DNA of 64,000 bases from Sutterella megalosphaeroides (GTDB taxonomy: Bacteria > Pseudomonadota > Gammaproteobacteria > Burkholderiales > Burkholderiaceae_F), in contig NZ_AP018786.1 of NCBI RefSeq assembly GCF_003609995.1, forward strand, positions 377,501 to 441,500, written 5' to 3'. The position numbers and the translations under genes were made by a program. Each line of letters starts with the position of its first letter. Position 1 is the stretch's first letter. The notes under the pieces were generated by a model, which was not told the DNA's origin, did not search any database, and saw only the letters and a program-made list of their open reading frames with translations. Of this stretch, positions 21,329 through 31,007 are shown piece by piece.

Positions 21329-22878
21329 TTCGTCTTCTCCCCGGACTTTTCGGGCTTTTCGGATTTTTTGGTGGCCGCCTCGGCTGCTTCGGCGGCTTCG
21401 CGCTCTTCGCGCAGCGTCTCTTCTTCCTCGCGTCGCAACTCTTCGGCGCGCGCGAGCGCGGCGGCGCGCTTGAGCTCTCCGGGGCTTATCGCCCCTTCGG
21501 CGCGGGCGGCTTCTTCGAAGCGCTCGAGTAACGGCGCCGCCAGGGCACGCAACTGCGCCGTCTGGTAGGGGGAGAGATTTTCCGTATCGGGCAGGTCGGC
21601 CGTCTTCGGATTGATCTGCACGCCGTCGATCATGAGTTCGTAGTGGAGGTGCGGTCCCGTGGCCAAACCCGTCATCCCGACGTAGCCGATCACCTGGCCC
21701 TTTTCGACGCGCTGACCCGAACGCAGCCCGCGCGCCACCTTCGACATGTGGGCGTAGAGCGTCGTGCGGCCGAGCCCGTGGTCGATTTTCACGTAGTGGC
21801 CGTAACCGCGCGCTTCGTAGGAAACGCGCTCGACGACGCCGTCGGCGGCGGCGAAAATGCGCGAGCCCGTCGGGGCGCGCAGGTCCGTGCCGTTGTGGGC
21901 GCGCAGAACGCCCGTCACCGGGTGGCGCCTCAGGGGCGAAAACTCCGAACTCACGTCCTTCACGTCGAGCGGAATGCGCATGAACGTTTGCGAGGCCGAA
22001 CGGCCGTCGATCGTGTAGAAGCCCTCGGAGCGCGCGCCCGCGTAGAGGAACGCTTCGTCGACGGTGTCGCCGCGCACGGTTTCGATGGCGAGAAGCCGCC
22101 CGTTACGCACGAAGTGACCGTCGGCGTACTTCTTTTCGTAGATGAGTCGAAGCGTGTCGCCCGCGCGGAGTCGGGCGATCGGGTCGTTCGCGCCCTCCCA
22201 GACGAGGGGCAGTTGGTCGGCGACCTCTTCGGGGATGCCGAGCGCCTTCACCGTGGCGGCCGTCGAGCGGCCGACCGTCCCCGAGACGAGTTCGTCGGTG
22301 GTCGAATAGACGAAGGGCTCCACCGAGGCCGTGAAGATCGTCCCCTCGCGGCGGATTTCGACGCGGCGCGAGTCGGCGTCGTGGGGGCCTTCCATGTAGA
22401 GGTGCAAAAAGGCGATGCGACCGTCCTCAAAAACGCCTGCCGTCACGAACTGACCGGGCTGCGGGTGCACGAAGGGACGGGTCTTGGGGGAGGAGCGCAG
22501 GAAGCGAAGCGCTTCCGTGTCGGTGAGTCCCAAGCGCGCGAAGAGCGTCGTAAGCGTGTCGCCCGTTTCGAGCACCGCAAAGCGCGTCTCGACGGGGGCG
22601 TTCGCGGCAAGCGCCCGGAGCGAATCGCGCAGCCCCGCAAGCTCCACGGGTTCGACCACCGTAGTTGCGGGGGCGGGGACGCCGCGAAGTTCTGGGCCCG
22701 CATGGAGCGCGAACACCGTGCCGCCGACGGCGAACGCGATCAGACCGCCGAGCGCGAGCAGGCGGTTTCGGGCTCGAACGAGCGGGAAACGGCGGCGCGC
22801 GGCAAAGCCCCGCTGCCAATGCAGAAACGAGCGGCCGAGGCCGCGCAACGAAGCGGCGACAAGGGTTGGGGAGGTCAT
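21325..22878 (-). CDS. M23 family murein DD-endopeptidase, MepM-like
   Basis: A periplasmic zinc peptidase anchored by an N-terminal helix (LLALGGLIAFAVGGTVFALH). The 517 residues comprise the membrane anchor, an OapA/LysM-like region (LETGDTLTTLFARLGLTD), a central domain, then the LytM/M23 domain with all metal and catalytic motifs: HNGTDLRAP, YAHMSKV and TGPHLHYEL. A Lys/Glu-rich tail follows. This matches E. coli MepM, which cleaves cross-links during wall growth. The ATG at 22878 was chosen so that the anchor follows a short basic leader; an ATG at 22908 is possible. The ribosome site is weak. The gene is divergent from tyrS and coupled to anmK. Confidence 0.9.
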   Translation of the reverse strand: MTSPTLVAASLRGLGRSFLHWQRGFAARRRFPLVRARNRLLALGGLIAFAVGGTVFALHAGPELRGVPAPATTVVEPVELAGLRDSLRALAANAPVETRFAVLETGDTLTTLFARLGLTDTEALRFLRSSPKTRPFVHPQPGQFVTAGVFEDGRIAFLHLYMEGPHDADSRRVEIRREGTIFTASVEPFVYSTTDELVSGTVGRSTAATVKALGIPEEVADQLPLVWEGANDPIARLRAGDTLRLIYEKKYADGHFVRNGRLLAIETVRGDTVDEAFLYAGARSEGFYTIDGRSASQTFMRIPLDVKDVSSEFSPLRRHPVTGVLRAHNGTDLRAPTGSRIFAAADGVVERVSYEARGYGHYVKIDHGLGRTTLYAHMSKVARGLRSGQRVEKGQVIGYVGMTGLATGPHLHYELMIDGVQINPKTADLPDTENLSPYQTAQLRALAAPLLERFEEAARAEGAISPGELKRAAALARAEELRREEEETLREEREAAEAAEAATKKSEKPEKSGEKTK

Positions 22879-23076
22879 GGTAAAGCGGCGCGAGAAAACA
22901 TCGGGCATTTTAGAGGAGATCCGTTCGGCGGTTTCGCGGGGAGGGCGACGCGTTTGGGCTAAAATTTCGGGACCCGCGCCTTCGGGCGTTGCCGTTTGCC
23001 CGCCCGACGGGCGAGCGAACCGCGCGGCGGCTCTCGGAGGGAGTCCCTGCGCCGATTCAACCGAAAGGAATTGACG

Positions 23077-24333
23077 ATGACTGAGGAAAAGAAACCGTCG
23101 GCCGCTCCGCTCTACCCGGTGACCGACGACATCCGCGAAGCGATGGCTCTCATCCGCCGCGGCACCGACACCTTCCTGATCGAGGAAGAGTTCGAACAAA
23201 AGCTCGCCCGCTCGAAGGCGACGGGCGTGCCGCTGCGCTGCAAGCTCGGGCTCGACCCGACGGCGCCCGACATCCACGTCGGCCACACGGTGGTGCTCAA
23301 CAAGCTCCGTCAGCTTCAGGATCTCGGTCACACGGTGATCTTCCTCGTGGGCGACTTCACGGCCGCGATCGGCGATCCTTCGGGCCGCAACGCGACCCGT
23401 CCGCCGCTCTCGCGCGAACAGATCGAAACGAACGCGCAGACCTACCTCAACCAGGCCGGTCTCGTGCTCGATCTTGATCGCACCGAAGTGCGCTACAACT
23501 CCGAGTGGTGCAACCCGCTCGGGTCCGTGGGCCTCATCCAGCTCGCGAGCCGCTACACGCTCGCGCGCCTTCTCGAACGCGACGACTTCGCGAAGCGTTG
23601 GGCCGAACAGGCTCCGATCGCGATGCACGAGCTCCTCTACCCCCTCATGCAGGGCTACGACTCGGTGGCGCTCAAGGCCGACCTCGAACTCGGCGGCTCG
23701 GACCAGCGCTTCAACCTCCTCGTCGGTCGCGAACTCCAGCGCCAGTACGGTCAGGAACCGCAGTGCGTGCTGACGATGCCTCTGCTCGTGGGTCTGGACG
23801 GCGTCGTCAAGATGAGCAAGAGCAAGCACAACTACATCGGCATCACGGACGCGCCCAACGACATGTTCGGCAAGGTCATGTCGATTTCCGACGACCTGAT
23901 GTGGAACTGGTACGACCTCCTGTCGCTGCGCGGGAACGACGAAATCGCCCGCTTCAAGAAGGAATGCGCCGAAGGGCGCAATCCCCGCGACGTGAAGGTG
24001 CTTCTTGCCAAGGAAATCGTCACGCGCTTCCACAACGCGAGCGCCGCGGATGCGGCCGAAGCCGAATTCGTGAACCGCTTCCGTGCGGGCGCGATGCCGA
24101 CCGACATGCCCGAAGTGACGGTCGAAGCTCCGGCGGGCGAAATCGGCATTGCGGCGCTCATCAAGGCGGTGAATTTCGCCCCTTCGAACAGCGAAGCCTT
24201 CCGCAACGTCGACGGCCGCGCCGTTCGCATCGACGGCGAAGTCGTGACCGACCGCGGTCTCAAGATCGCCGCGGGCGCGAACTTCGTGCTCCAGGTCGGC
24301 AAGCGCAAGTGGGCGCGCGTCACGGTGAAGTAA
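23077..24333 (+). CDS. tyrS: Tyrosyl-tRNA synthetase
   Basis: A class I aminoacyl-tRNA synthetase of 418 residues that charges tRNA-Tyr. The HIGH motif appears as HVGH (in [10 protein letters not shown]) and the KMSKS motif as [13 protein letters not shown]-terminal S4-type RNA-binding domain ends the protein ([31 protein letters not shown] region). The ATG at 23077 has AAAGGAA upstream. dtd starts 7 nt after the stop, so a tRNA proof-reading enzyme shares the transcript. Confidence 0.97.
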   Translation: MTEEKKPSAAPLYPVTDDIREAMALIRRGTDTFLIEEEFEQKLARSKATGVPLRCKLGLDPTAPDIHVGHTVVLNKLRQLQDLGHTVIFLVGDFTAAIGDPSGRNATRPPLSREQIETNAQTYLNQAGLVLDLDRTEVRYNSEWCNPLGSVGLIQLASRYTLARLLERDDFAKRWAEQAPIAMHELLYPLMQGYDSVALKADLELGGSDQRFNLLVGRELQRQYGQEPQCVLTMPLLVGLDGVVKMSKSKHNYIGITDAPNDMFGKVMSISDDLMWNWYDLLSLRGNDEIARFKKECAEGRNPRDVKVLLAKEIVTRFHNASAADAAEAEFVNRFRAGAMPTDMPEVTVEAPAGEIGIAALIKAVNFAPSNSEAFRNVDGRAVRIDGEVVTDRGLKIAAGANFVLQVGKRKWARVTVK

Positions 24334-24340
24334 AAGCGCC

Positions 24341-24787
24341 GTGCGGATCGTACTTCAACGCGTAACCTTCGCGTCGGTCGAGGTGCGGGAACGCATCGTC
24401 GGACGCACGGACGGGGGCTTTCTCGCGCTCGTCTGTGCGGAGCCCGGCGACACGCCCGAGCTCGTCGCCAAGGCGGCCCGCAAGACCGCGAAGCTGCGCG
24501 TCTTTTCCGACGAAAACGACCGCATGAACCGCTCGATCCTCGATACGGGCGGTTCGGTGCTTGCGGTCTCCCAGTTCACGCTCGCGGCCGACTGCCTCTC
24601 GGGAAACCGCCCGAGCTTCTCGAACGCGGCCCCGCCCGACGAAGCGCGCGCTCTCTTCGACGCGTACGTCGAAGCGTTGCGCGCCGAAGGCGTGAAGACG
24701 GAAACGGGTGAGTTCGGCGAACACATGCGGGTGTCGCTTCTCAACGACGGCCCCGCCACGTTTTTGCTCGACTATCGGGCGCAGTAA
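24341..24787 (+). CDS. dtd: D-aminoacyl-tRNA deacylase
   Basis: Removes D-amino acids (notably D-Tyr) wrongly attached to tRNA. The 148-residue protein begins MRIVLQRVTFASVEV (GTG start) and carries both DTD active-site signatures, SQFTLAADCLSGNRPSF and LLNDGPATFLLD; the second holds the Gly-cisPro element. Its position 7 nt after tyrS fits the function. Confidence 0.95.
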   Translation: MRIVLQRVTFASVEVRERIVGRTDGGFLALVCAEPGDTPELVAKAARKTAKLRVFSDENDRMNRSILDTGGSVLAVSQFTLAADCLSGNRPSFSNAAPPDEARALFDAYVEALRAEGVKTETGEFGEHMRVSLLNDGPATFLLDYRAQ

Positions 24788-24795
24788 ACCCGACC

Positions 24796-24882
24796 GAAGC
24801 CCGCTTCCGGGCTTCGTACGCCGTACCCGTGCCGAACGCACGACGAAACGCCCCGATTCCGCAAGGACTCGGGGCGTTTCGC
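24796..24882 (+). terminator. Two hairpins after tyrS-dtd
   Basis: GAAGCCCG-CTTC-CGGGCTTC at 24796-24815, then the long stem CGAAACGCCCCGA / TCGGGGCGTTTCG at 24843-24882, followed by CTTCTCGTCCTTTTG. The T tract is interrupted, so termination strength is uncertain. Confidence 0.6.
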
Positions 24883-24985
24883 TTCTCGTCCTTTTGCGCC
24901 CCGACCTAGGACGATCGGCGTAGTCGAGTCCTCCTCCGGAGCCGCTACACTGAAAGGCGATCCTCACCAACCATCGGAGGCCTGC

Positions 24986-25594
24986 ATGGAACTCTATTCG
25001 AAGACGCTCGCTCAAGGCGGGCGCATTCCCGAACGTTGCGCCTACGGGCGCCTCGGGGAATCGGGCGAAACCGTCCCGTCGGACAACCTCAATCCGCACC
25101 TCGCCTGGTCGAAGGTTCCCGAGGGAACGCGCGCCTACGTCGTGGCGTGCCTCGACGACGACGTGCCGACCGATTTCGGCGAACTCGTCGACGGGGAACT
25201 GCCCGCCTGGCAGCCGCGTCGCCGGTTCGTCCATTGGGTGCAGGCGAACGTGCCCGCCGAGGTGACGGAAATCGCCGAAGGGGCGCTTTCGAACGATTCG
25301 AAACTCGCGCCGGGCTTCGGCCTTGCGGGCGTCAACGACTACAGCCGGGGGAACCCCGTCGAGCCGGGTGCGGTCGGTACGGGCTACGACGGCCCCTGCC
25401 CTCCGGGGATCGATTCGCGTCACCACGTCTACCGCTGGATCGTGGCGGCGCTCGACGCCGAGCTTCAGTTGCCCGAAGTCTTCACGTGGAGCGACGTTGC
25501 CGAAGCGATGAAGGGGCACGTGCTCGCGTGCTCGGAATTGCAGGGCTTTTATTCGCTCAACCCGCGCCTGGCCGAACGCGCTGGGACGCATTGA
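24986..25594 (+). CDS. PEBP-like protein, YbhB/YbcL family
   Basis: A 202-residue protein of the phosphatidylethanolamine-binding protein / Raf kinase inhibitor-like family. The family core is visible: [35 protein letters not shown], and the GYDGPCPPG...[12 protein letters not shown] anion-pocket region. There is no signal peptide, so it is probably cytoplasmic. Bacterial family members are poorly characterised and the ligand is unknown. It has TCGGAGG before its ATG and stands alone between two terminator-like regions and glyA. Confidence 0.9.
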   Translation: MELYSKTLAQGGRIPERCAYGRLGESGETVPSDNLNPHLAWSKVPEGTRAYVVACLDDDVPTDFGELVDGELPAWQPRRRFVHWVQANVPAEVTEIAEGALSNDSKLAPGFGLAGVNDYSRGNPVEPGAVGTGYDGPCPPGIDSRHHVYRWIVAALDAELQLPEVFTWSDVAEAMKGHVLACSELQGFYSLNPRLAERAGTH

Positions 25595-25643
25595 TTTTCC
25601 ATTCCAACTTTTTCCCCGAGGCTCTCGGGAAAGGATGACTCCC

Positions 25644-26906
25644 ATGTTCAAGACGTCGCTGGAAAACGAAGACGCCGAAGTCTGGCAGTGGATCGAGGCG
25701 GAACGACGCCGTCAGGAAGATCACATCGAACTCATCGCGAGCGAAAACTACGCTTCGCCCGCCGTGATGCGCGCTCAGGGGAGCGTGCTCACGAACAAGT
25801 ACGCGGAAGGCTACCCCGGGAAGCGCTACTACGGCGGCTGCGAATACGTCGACGAAGTCGAAAAGATCGCGATCGAACGCGCGAAGCGCCTCTTTTGCGA
25901 ACCCGCGGGCGTCGAAATGGCCGTGAACGTGCAGCCGCACTCGGGCGCGCAGGCCAATGCCGCCGTCTATTTCGGGCTCCTCGAGCCGGGCGACACGATT
26001 CTGGGTCTGTCGCTTGCCGAAGGCGGCCATCTCACGCACGGGATGCACCTCAATATTTCGGGCCGCTACTACCGTGCCGTTCCCTACGGGCTCGGCGCCG
26101 ACGAAGCGATCGACTACGACGCGCTCGAGCGCCTTGCGCGGGAAGAAAAGCCCAAGCTCATCGTGGCGGGGGCGTCCGCGTATTCGCTCAGGATCGACTT
26201 CAAGCGTTTTGCCGAGATCGCGCACTCCGTGGGGGCGCTCCTCATGGTGGACATGGCCCACTACGCGGGGCTCGTGGCGGCCGGGGTCTATCCCACGCCC
26301 TTCGGTCACGCCGACATCGTGACGACGACCACGCACAAGACGCTGCGCGGCCCGCGCGGGGGCATGATCTTCATGCGTCCCGAGCTTGAAAAGAAAATCA
26401 ACTCCGCCGTCTTCCCGGGCACGCAGGGCGGCCCCCTCATGCACGTCATCGCCGCGAAGGCCGTGGCGCTCGGCGAAGCGCTCACGCCCGAGTTCCGCAA
26501 CTACCAGGCGGCCGTCGTCGAAAACGCCCGCGTGCTCGCGGAAACGCTCGTCGCGCGGGGTCTGCGCATCGTTTCGGGCCGCACGGAAAGCCACGTGATG
26601 CTCGTCGACCTGCGCCCGCTCGGCATTACCGGCAAAGCCGCCGAGACGCTCCTCAACGCCGCACACATCACGGTCAACAAGAACGCCATTCCGAACGACC
26701 CGGAAAAGCCCTTCGTCACCTCGGGCATCCGCCTCGGCACGCCCGCCATGACGACGCGCGGCTTCGGTCCCGAAGAGGTGCGCAAGACGGGTAACCTGAT
26801 CGTCGACCTCCTCGAAGCGCCCGAAGACGAAGCCGTTCTCGAGCGCGTTCGCGCGGAAGTCGCGAAGCTCACCGCCGCGCATCCCGTCTACGGCGTGCCG
26901 GTCTGA
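25644..26906 (+). CDS. glyA: Serine hydroxymethyltransferase
   Basis: A PLP enzyme that interconverts serine and glycine and charges tetrahydrofolate with a one-carbon unit. 420 residues. [32 protein letters not shown] and the PLP-lysine motif [14 protein letters not shown] are intact. I chose the ATG at 25644 because AAAGGA sits 8 nt upstream; the in-frame ATG at 25635 has the ribosome site abutting it. No glycine riboswitch is visible in the short upstream gap. Confidence 0.97.
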   Translation: MFKTSLENEDAEVWQWIEAERRRQEDHIELIASENYASPAVMRAQGSVLTNKYAEGYPGKRYYGGCEYVDEVEKIAIERAKRLFCEPAGVEMAVNVQPHSGAQANAAVYFGLLEPGDTILGLSLAEGGHLTHGMHLNISGRYYRAVPYGLGADEAIDYDALERLAREEKPKLIVAGASAYSLRIDFKRFAEIAHSVGALLMVDMAHYAGLVAAGVYPTPFGHADIVTTTTHKTLRGPRGGMIFMRPELEKKINSAVFPGTQGGPLMHVIAAKAVALGEALTPEFRNYQAAVVENARVLAETLVARGLRIVSGRTESHVMLVDLRPLGITGKAAETLLNAAHITVNKNAIPNDPEKPFVTSGIRLGTPAMTTRGFGPEEVRKTGNLIVDLLEAPEDEAVLERVRAEVAKLTAAHPVYGVPV

Positions 26907-27190
26907 CGGGCGCCTCCTGCGATTCCCGGCGAGTCTCGTCGGGACGCTTGAGGGGCGTGTGACCGCAAGCCTCCTCAGGCCTCCCCAGGCGCCCCGACGC
27001 GACCGAAACCCTTTCCGAAGCGCGTTTGCGAAGCCCTTTCGCACGCGCTTCGGTCGCATTCGGGGGACGGGTTTCGAGGCACAGCCCATCCTAATTTTGG
27101 GGTTTTCACCCCGTCCGCGCACCACCCGTGGTATTTGACGGGGGCGATGCGCTAAACTTTCTCCGCCCCCTCAACCTCAGGAGCCTTCCC
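26907..27190. other. Intergenic region glyA-nrdR
   Basis: About 280 nt of GC-rich sequence with several short inverted repeats, none with a T run. GCTAAACTTT at about 27151-27160 may hold a -10 box for nrdR, but a correctly spaced -35 is not clear. I see no gene and no convincing NrdR-box pair. Confidence 0.4.
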
Positions 27191-27763
27191 ATGCGTTGTC
27201 CCTTCTGTCTTCACTCGAGCACGAACGTGATCGATTCCCGTGCTCCGGACGCCGGAGCCGTGATTCGGCGTCGGCGTCAATGCTCCAAATGCGGCAAACG
27301 CTTTACGACGTTCGAGCGCGTTTCCTTTTCGATGCCGTACGTCGTCAAGAAGGGCGGCGCCCGCATGGAGTACGACCGAAAGAAGCTCTGCGCCTCGATG
27401 GCGCTTGCACTCCGGAAACGCCCCGTTTCGCCCGATCGCATCGAAGAAGCGGTCGACCAGATCGAACGCGTGCTCGTTCTGACGGGCGAGCGCGAAGTTC
27501 GCGCGAGCCGCATCGGGGAGCTCGTCCTCGAGGCCCTGAAGCGCCTCGACATCATCGCCTACATTCGCTTCGCGTCGGTGTACTTCAACGTGAACGACCC
27601 CGAGAGCTTCGTCGAAATGATTCATCGCGCGGTTGCGGAACGTCAGCAGGCCGAAGAAGCGGAAAAAGCGGGCGAAGTCGCGGAGCCCCTGATCGACGAA
27701 GCGGGCGAAGCGGCGCTTGCGAAGGCCGACCGTTCCACGGGCCTCACGCGCGGGGTGAAGTAA
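27191..27763 (+). CDS. nrdR: Transcriptional repressor NrdR
   Basis: A zinc-ribbon/ATP-cone repressor of ribonucleotide reductase genes that senses (d)ATP. The N-terminal zinc ribbon CPFC...CSKC is at residues 3-34, followed by KRFTTFERV and the ATP-cone (VVKKGGARMEYDRKKLCASM...). The common NrdR length is about 150; here it is 190 because of an Ala/Glu-rich C-terminal tail after the ATP-cone. The ATG at 27191 follows CAGGAG. ribD begins 3 nt after the stop; nrdR-ribD linkage is common in proteobacteria. Confidence 0.95.
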   Translation: MRCPFCLHSSTNVIDSRAPDAGAVIRRRRQCSKCGKRFTTFERVSFSMPYVVKKGGARMEYDRKKLCASMALALRKRPVSPDRIEEAVDQIERVLVLTGEREVRASRIGELVLEALKRLDIIAYIRFASVYFNVNDPESFVEMIHRAVAERQQAEEAEKAGEVAEPLIDEAGEAALAKADRSTGLTRGVK

Positions 27764-27766
27764 GCG

Positions 27767-28972
27767 ATGTGTGCGACGTGCGGCAAGAGCGATGCGACGG
27801 TCTCGGACGAGTCCGTCGACCTTAAGCCGTCGGGTTACGACGGCTTTTCGAAAGAATTCACCGAAGAAGACGTCCGCTGGATGCGCCTGGCGCTGGCCGA
27901 AGCGCAAAAAGCCAAGCGCATCTCGCCTCCCAACCCGTCGGTGGGGGCGGTGATTGTGCGCGACGGGCGACTGCTCGGCGCGGGCTTCACGCAGCAAACG
28001 GGCGGGCCGCATGCCGAAGTCATGGCGATGCGCGACGTCGAAGCGCGCGGCGAGACCGTCGAAGGCGCCACCGTCTACGTGACGCTCGAACCCTGCTCGC
28101 ACTACGGCAGAACGCCCCCGTGCGCGCTGGCGTTGATCGAACACCGTGCGGCCCGCGTCGTGGTGGCGACGGGCGACCCCAATCCCAAGGTGGCCGGGCG
28201 CGGTCTGCGCATGCTCGAAGAAGCGGGCGTTGCGGTGACGTTCGGCGTCCTTTCCGACGAAGCCTACGAGACGAATTTGGGCTTCATGACCCGCATGACG
28301 CGCGGCACGCCCTGGGTGCGACTCAAGGCCGCCACCACGTTGGACGGCTTCATTGCGCTTCCCGACGGGTGCTCGCAGTGGATCACGGGCGAAGCGGCGC
28401 GCGCCGACGGGCACGCGTGGCGTGCCGTGGCGGGGGCGATTCTCACGGGAATCGGTACGGTGCTTGCGGACGACCCGCAAATGAACGTGAGGTTGCCCGG
28501 CGAAACCGCGGTGCGGCAGCCCCTGCGCGTCGTCGTCGACCGGCACCTCGAAACGCCGACCGGGGCGAAACTCCTTACGACGCCGGGCGGTCGAGTCCTC
28601 ATCGTCACGACGAGCGAAGGCGCCTCGCACGTCGAGCGTCGCGCGGCCCTTGAAGCCGCGGGCGCCGAAGTGATCGTTCTCGACGACGCCGAGCGCGCGG
28701 GGTACGTGGACCTCGGGCGTTTGCTTATAGAATTGGCCAAACGCGAGGTGAACGAGGTTCACGTCGAAGCGGGAGCGGGGCTTTCGGGCGCGCTTCTCTC
28801 GGCCGACCTCGTCGACGAACTGCTTTGGTACGTGGCGCCCTGTGTTTTCGGCGCGGGGCTCTCGCCCCTGCGTCTTTCGCCGCCCGCGAGTCCCGGGGCG
28901 GCGCCGCGCTGGCGCGTGCGCGAGACCGCTCCCCTGGGCGGCGACATTCGCATTATTTGTAGGAGAAACTAA
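27767..28972 (+). CDS. ribD: Bifunctional riboflavin biosynthesis deaminase/reductase RibD
   Basis: Performs the deamination and side-chain reduction steps of riboflavin synthesis. The N-terminal deaminase domain has its zinc ligands in GGPHAEVMAM and PCSHYGRTPPC; the C-terminal reductase domain starts near VRLKAATTLDGFIA. The 401-residue protein has about 35 extra N-terminal residues with a CATC pair (MCATCGKSD) before the usual start (MRLALAEAQKAKR). I kept the ATG at 27767 because of the 3-nt gap from nrdR. It is followed 3 nt later by ribE. Confidence 0.94.
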   Translation: MCATCGKSDATVSDESVDLKPSGYDGFSKEFTEEDVRWMRLALAEAQKAKRISPPNPSVGAVIVRDGRLLGAGFTQQTGGPHAEVMAMRDVEARGETVEGATVYVTLEPCSHYGRTPPCALALIEHRAARVVVATGDPNPKVAGRGLRMLEEAGVAVTFGVLSDEAYETNLGFMTRMTRGTPWVRLKAATTLDGFIALPDGCSQWITGEAARADGHAWRAVAGAILTGIGTVLADDPQMNVRLPGETAVRQPLRVVVDRHLETPTGAKLLTTPGGRVLIVTTSEGASHVERRAALEAAGAEVIVLDDAERAGYVDLGRLLIELAKREVNEVHVEAGAGLSGALLSADLVDELLWYVAPCVFGAGLSPLRLSPPASPGAAPRWRVRETAPLGGDIRIICRRN

Positions 28973-28975
28973 ACG

Positions 28976-29593
28976 ATGTTTACCGGCATTATTCAGGCCA
29001 TCGGCAAGGTTCGCGAACCCGAGAAGCTCGGCAACGGCGTGCGTCTCACGATTCTGGCGCCCGACCTCGGCCTCGAGGACGTGAAGATCGGCGACTCGAT
29101 CGCCGTGAACGGTGCCTGCATGACGGTGGTCGACAAGACGGACCGCGAATTCAAGGTGGACGTGTCGGCCGAAAGCCTCTCGAAGACGACGGGTCTCGAC
29201 ACGTTCGGCGAAGTGAACCTCGAAAAGGCCATGCGCCTCGGCGACCGCGTCGACGGTCACCTCGTTTCGGGTCACGTCGACGGCGTCGGTCAGGTCGAGT
29301 CGATGGAACCCGTCGCCGAATCCTGGAAGCTCGTCGTGCGCGCGCCGCGCAAGCTCTCGCCCTATCTCGCCTACAAGGGCTCGATCACGGTGAACGGCGT
29401 TTCGCTCACGATCAACTCGGTCGAAGACACGGCGCTCGACACGCTCGTCTCGATCAACCTCATCCCGCACACGGTCGAAGTGACGACGCTCAAGAACCTC
29501 AAGGCGCAGAGCTACGTCAACCTCGAAATCGACACCATCGCCCGCTACGTCGAGCGCATGATGGCCCTGAAGGACGAAGATTCGCTCTTCTGA
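28976..29593 (+). CDS. ribE: Riboflavin synthase, alpha subunit
   Basis: Dismutates two 6,7-dimethyl-8-ribityllumazine molecules to riboflavin. The 205-residue protein shows the two homologous lumazine-binding halves: MFTGIIQAIGKV...SIAVNGACMTVV in the first and GDRVDGHLVSGHVDGVG...ITVNGVSLTIN in the second. AGGAG precedes the ATG. A terminator follows, and ribBA, often the next gene, is not here. Confidence 0.96.
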   Translation: MFTGIIQAIGKVREPEKLGNGVRLTILAPDLGLEDVKIGDSIAVNGACMTVVDKTDREFKVDVSAESLSKTTGLDTFGEVNLEKAMRLGDRVDGHLVSGHVDGVGQVESMEPVAESWKLVVRAPRKLSPYLAYKGSITVNGVSLTINSVEDTALDTLVSINLIPHTVEVTTLKNLKAQSYVNLEIDTIARYVERMMALKDEDSLF

Positions 29594-29637
29594 TCCTTCC
29601 GGCACGGGGGCCCGCGAGGCCCCCGAAGCGAAGACTC

Positions 29638-29670
29638 GGGTCGGGTTTGAGAACCCGACCCGTCTTTTTT
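29638..29670 (+). terminator. Terminator after ribE
   Basis: A 10-bp perfect stem GGGTCGGGTT-TGAG-AACCCGACCC, then GTCTTTTTT. A second GC hairpin (GGGGGCCCGCGAGGCCCCC) precedes it at about 29606-29624. Confidence 0.9.
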
Positions 29671-29821
29671 GTCGGCGTTGCGCGTTTCGAGCGCCCGCAG
29701 GAAGGGCCCCGACGGTGCGACCGATGTAAAATACGACGATTCCGTGCGGCGCTTTCGTCCGCACGATGTTTCTTAGATTTCCTTCTCCCGACCCCGTCCG
29801 GGGTCACTCTTGGAGACCAAA

Positions 29822-30313
29822 ATGGCTGTTGATATTGTTCCCACGTCCTTTGAAGGGGCGGAGCTTCGCATCGGTATCGTGGTGGCGCGCTTCAACGAGT
29901 ACGCCGGCCGCGGCGAATTTGAAGCCTGCATGGACGAACTGCGCAAGCTCGGCGTCGTGGACGAAGACGTCACGAAGATCTCCGTTCCGGGCGCTCTTGA
30001 AATCCCGTTCGCCCTGCAGAAGCTCGCGGGCACGGGCGAATACGACGCGCTGATCGCTCTCGGTGCCGTCATCCGCGGCGAAACCTACCACTTCGAACTC
30101 GTCTCGAACGAGTCGGGCGCCGGCATCACCCGCATTTCGCTCGACTACGGCATCCCGATCGCCAACGGCGTGCTCACGACCGAAAACGACGAACAGTGCG
30201 AAGAACGCATCGACATGAAGGGCCGCGACTGCGCCCGTTGCGCCGTTGAAATGGCCAACCTCGCGAAGGAATTCGTGGCGGTCGAGTGCGACGAATCGGA
30301 CGACGAGGAATAA
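29822..30313 (+). CDS. ribH: 6,7-dimethyl-8-ribityllumazine synthase
   Basis: Condenses the RibD product with 3,4-dihydroxy-2-butanone 4-phosphate; forms large homo-oligomers. The 163-residue protein contains [54 protein letters not shown] and the [10 protein letters not shown] segment, all active-site signatures. The last about 15 residues are acidic (DESDDEE). The ATG at 29822 follows TTGGAGA. nusB is 3 nt downstream. A TAAAAT at 29727-29732 may be part of its promoter. Confidence 0.96.
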   Translation: MAVDIVPTSFEGAELRIGIVVARFNEYAGRGEFEACMDELRKLGVVDEDVTKISVPGALEIPFALQKLAGTGEYDALIALGAVIRGETYHFELVSNESGAGITRISLDYGIPIANGVLTTENDEQCEERIDMKGRDCARCAVEMANLAKEFVAVECDESDDEE

Positions 30314-30316
30314 GGG

Positions 30317-30817
30317 ATGACGCAAGAGAAGGCTCATCGCAAGTCCCGCTCCGGTCGACACCTCGCCCGCGTCTTCGCGCTGCTCGGTCTCTACCAGTGG
30401 CTCTCAGATCAGGAACTTCGTTTCGCGACGATCGAAGCGAATCTCGAAGGACTCATGCACGACGAAGGCGAACAGCTCGAAGCGTGCGACATCCGTCCGA
30501 GCGACTTCGCGCACTGCGACCGCGACCTCTTCCGTGAACTGCTCTCGGGCGTGATCGCGAACGCCCAGTCGGTGCAGGAAGAGTTTGCGAAGTTCGTCGA
30601 CCGCGACATGAAGCGCGTTTCGATGGTCGAACACGCGATTCTTTACGTCGGGACGTACGAGCTCATGCACTGTCCGCAGACGCCCTGGCGCGTGGTGCTC
30701 AACGAGTCGATCGAACTCGCGAAGGAATTCGGGAGCGGCTACCGCTTCACGAACGCCGTGCTCGAACACGTCGCCCGCGACGTGCGCGCCGAGGAGTGCG
30801 CCGAAGCCGCCAAGTAA
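30317..30817 (+). CDS. nusB: Transcription antitermination factor NusB
   Basis: Binds boxA RNA with NusE (S10) to prevent early termination of rRNA transcripts. The 166-residue all-helical protein has the family pattern RHLARVFALLGLYQWL at the start and the YVGTYELMHCPQTPWRVVLNESIELAKEFGSGYRFTNAVL region near the end (quoted by its ends YVGTYEL and FTNAVL). It is co-transcribed with ribH, the usual arrangement, and ends before a strong terminator. Confidence 0.95.
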   Translation: MTQEKAHRKSRSGRHLARVFALLGLYQWLSDQELRFATIEANLEGLMHDEGEQLEACDIRPSDFAHCDRDLFRELLSGVIANAQSVQEEFAKFVDRDMKRVSMVEHAILYVGTYELMHCPQTPWRVVLNESIELAKEFGSGYRFTNAVLEHVARDVRAEECAEAAK

Positions 30818-30860
30818 GGGTTTCGACGCCGCGCCTCGTGCGGGGCAGCGACTTATCGGC

Positions 30861-30896
30861 AAAAAAGGGCCGCTCTTTGGAGCGGCCTTTTTTTTG
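30861..30896 (+). terminator. Terminator after ribH-nusB
   Basis: Stem AAAAAAGGGCCGCTC / GAGCGGCCTTTTTT with loop TTTG and eight T. Confidence 0.93.
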
Positions 30897-31007
30897 CGAA
30901 CGCGCGTCGTGCTTTTCCGTGAACCCCAAGGCGCCGCCCGGGCGCTAGACTTCACCCGAAACGCGGGGACGCACGGTCCCCCGCACGATTCGAACAAGGA
31001 GAAAACC

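Noticed and set aside
29594-29821. A possible FMN riboswitch before ribH
   Set aside because: The region holds a terminator and a GC hairpin, but none of the conserved RFN-element sequence blocks.
30897-31007. A possible TPP riboswitch before thiL
   Set aside because: No CTGAGA or ACCTGAT-type thi-box sequence is present and the gap is short.
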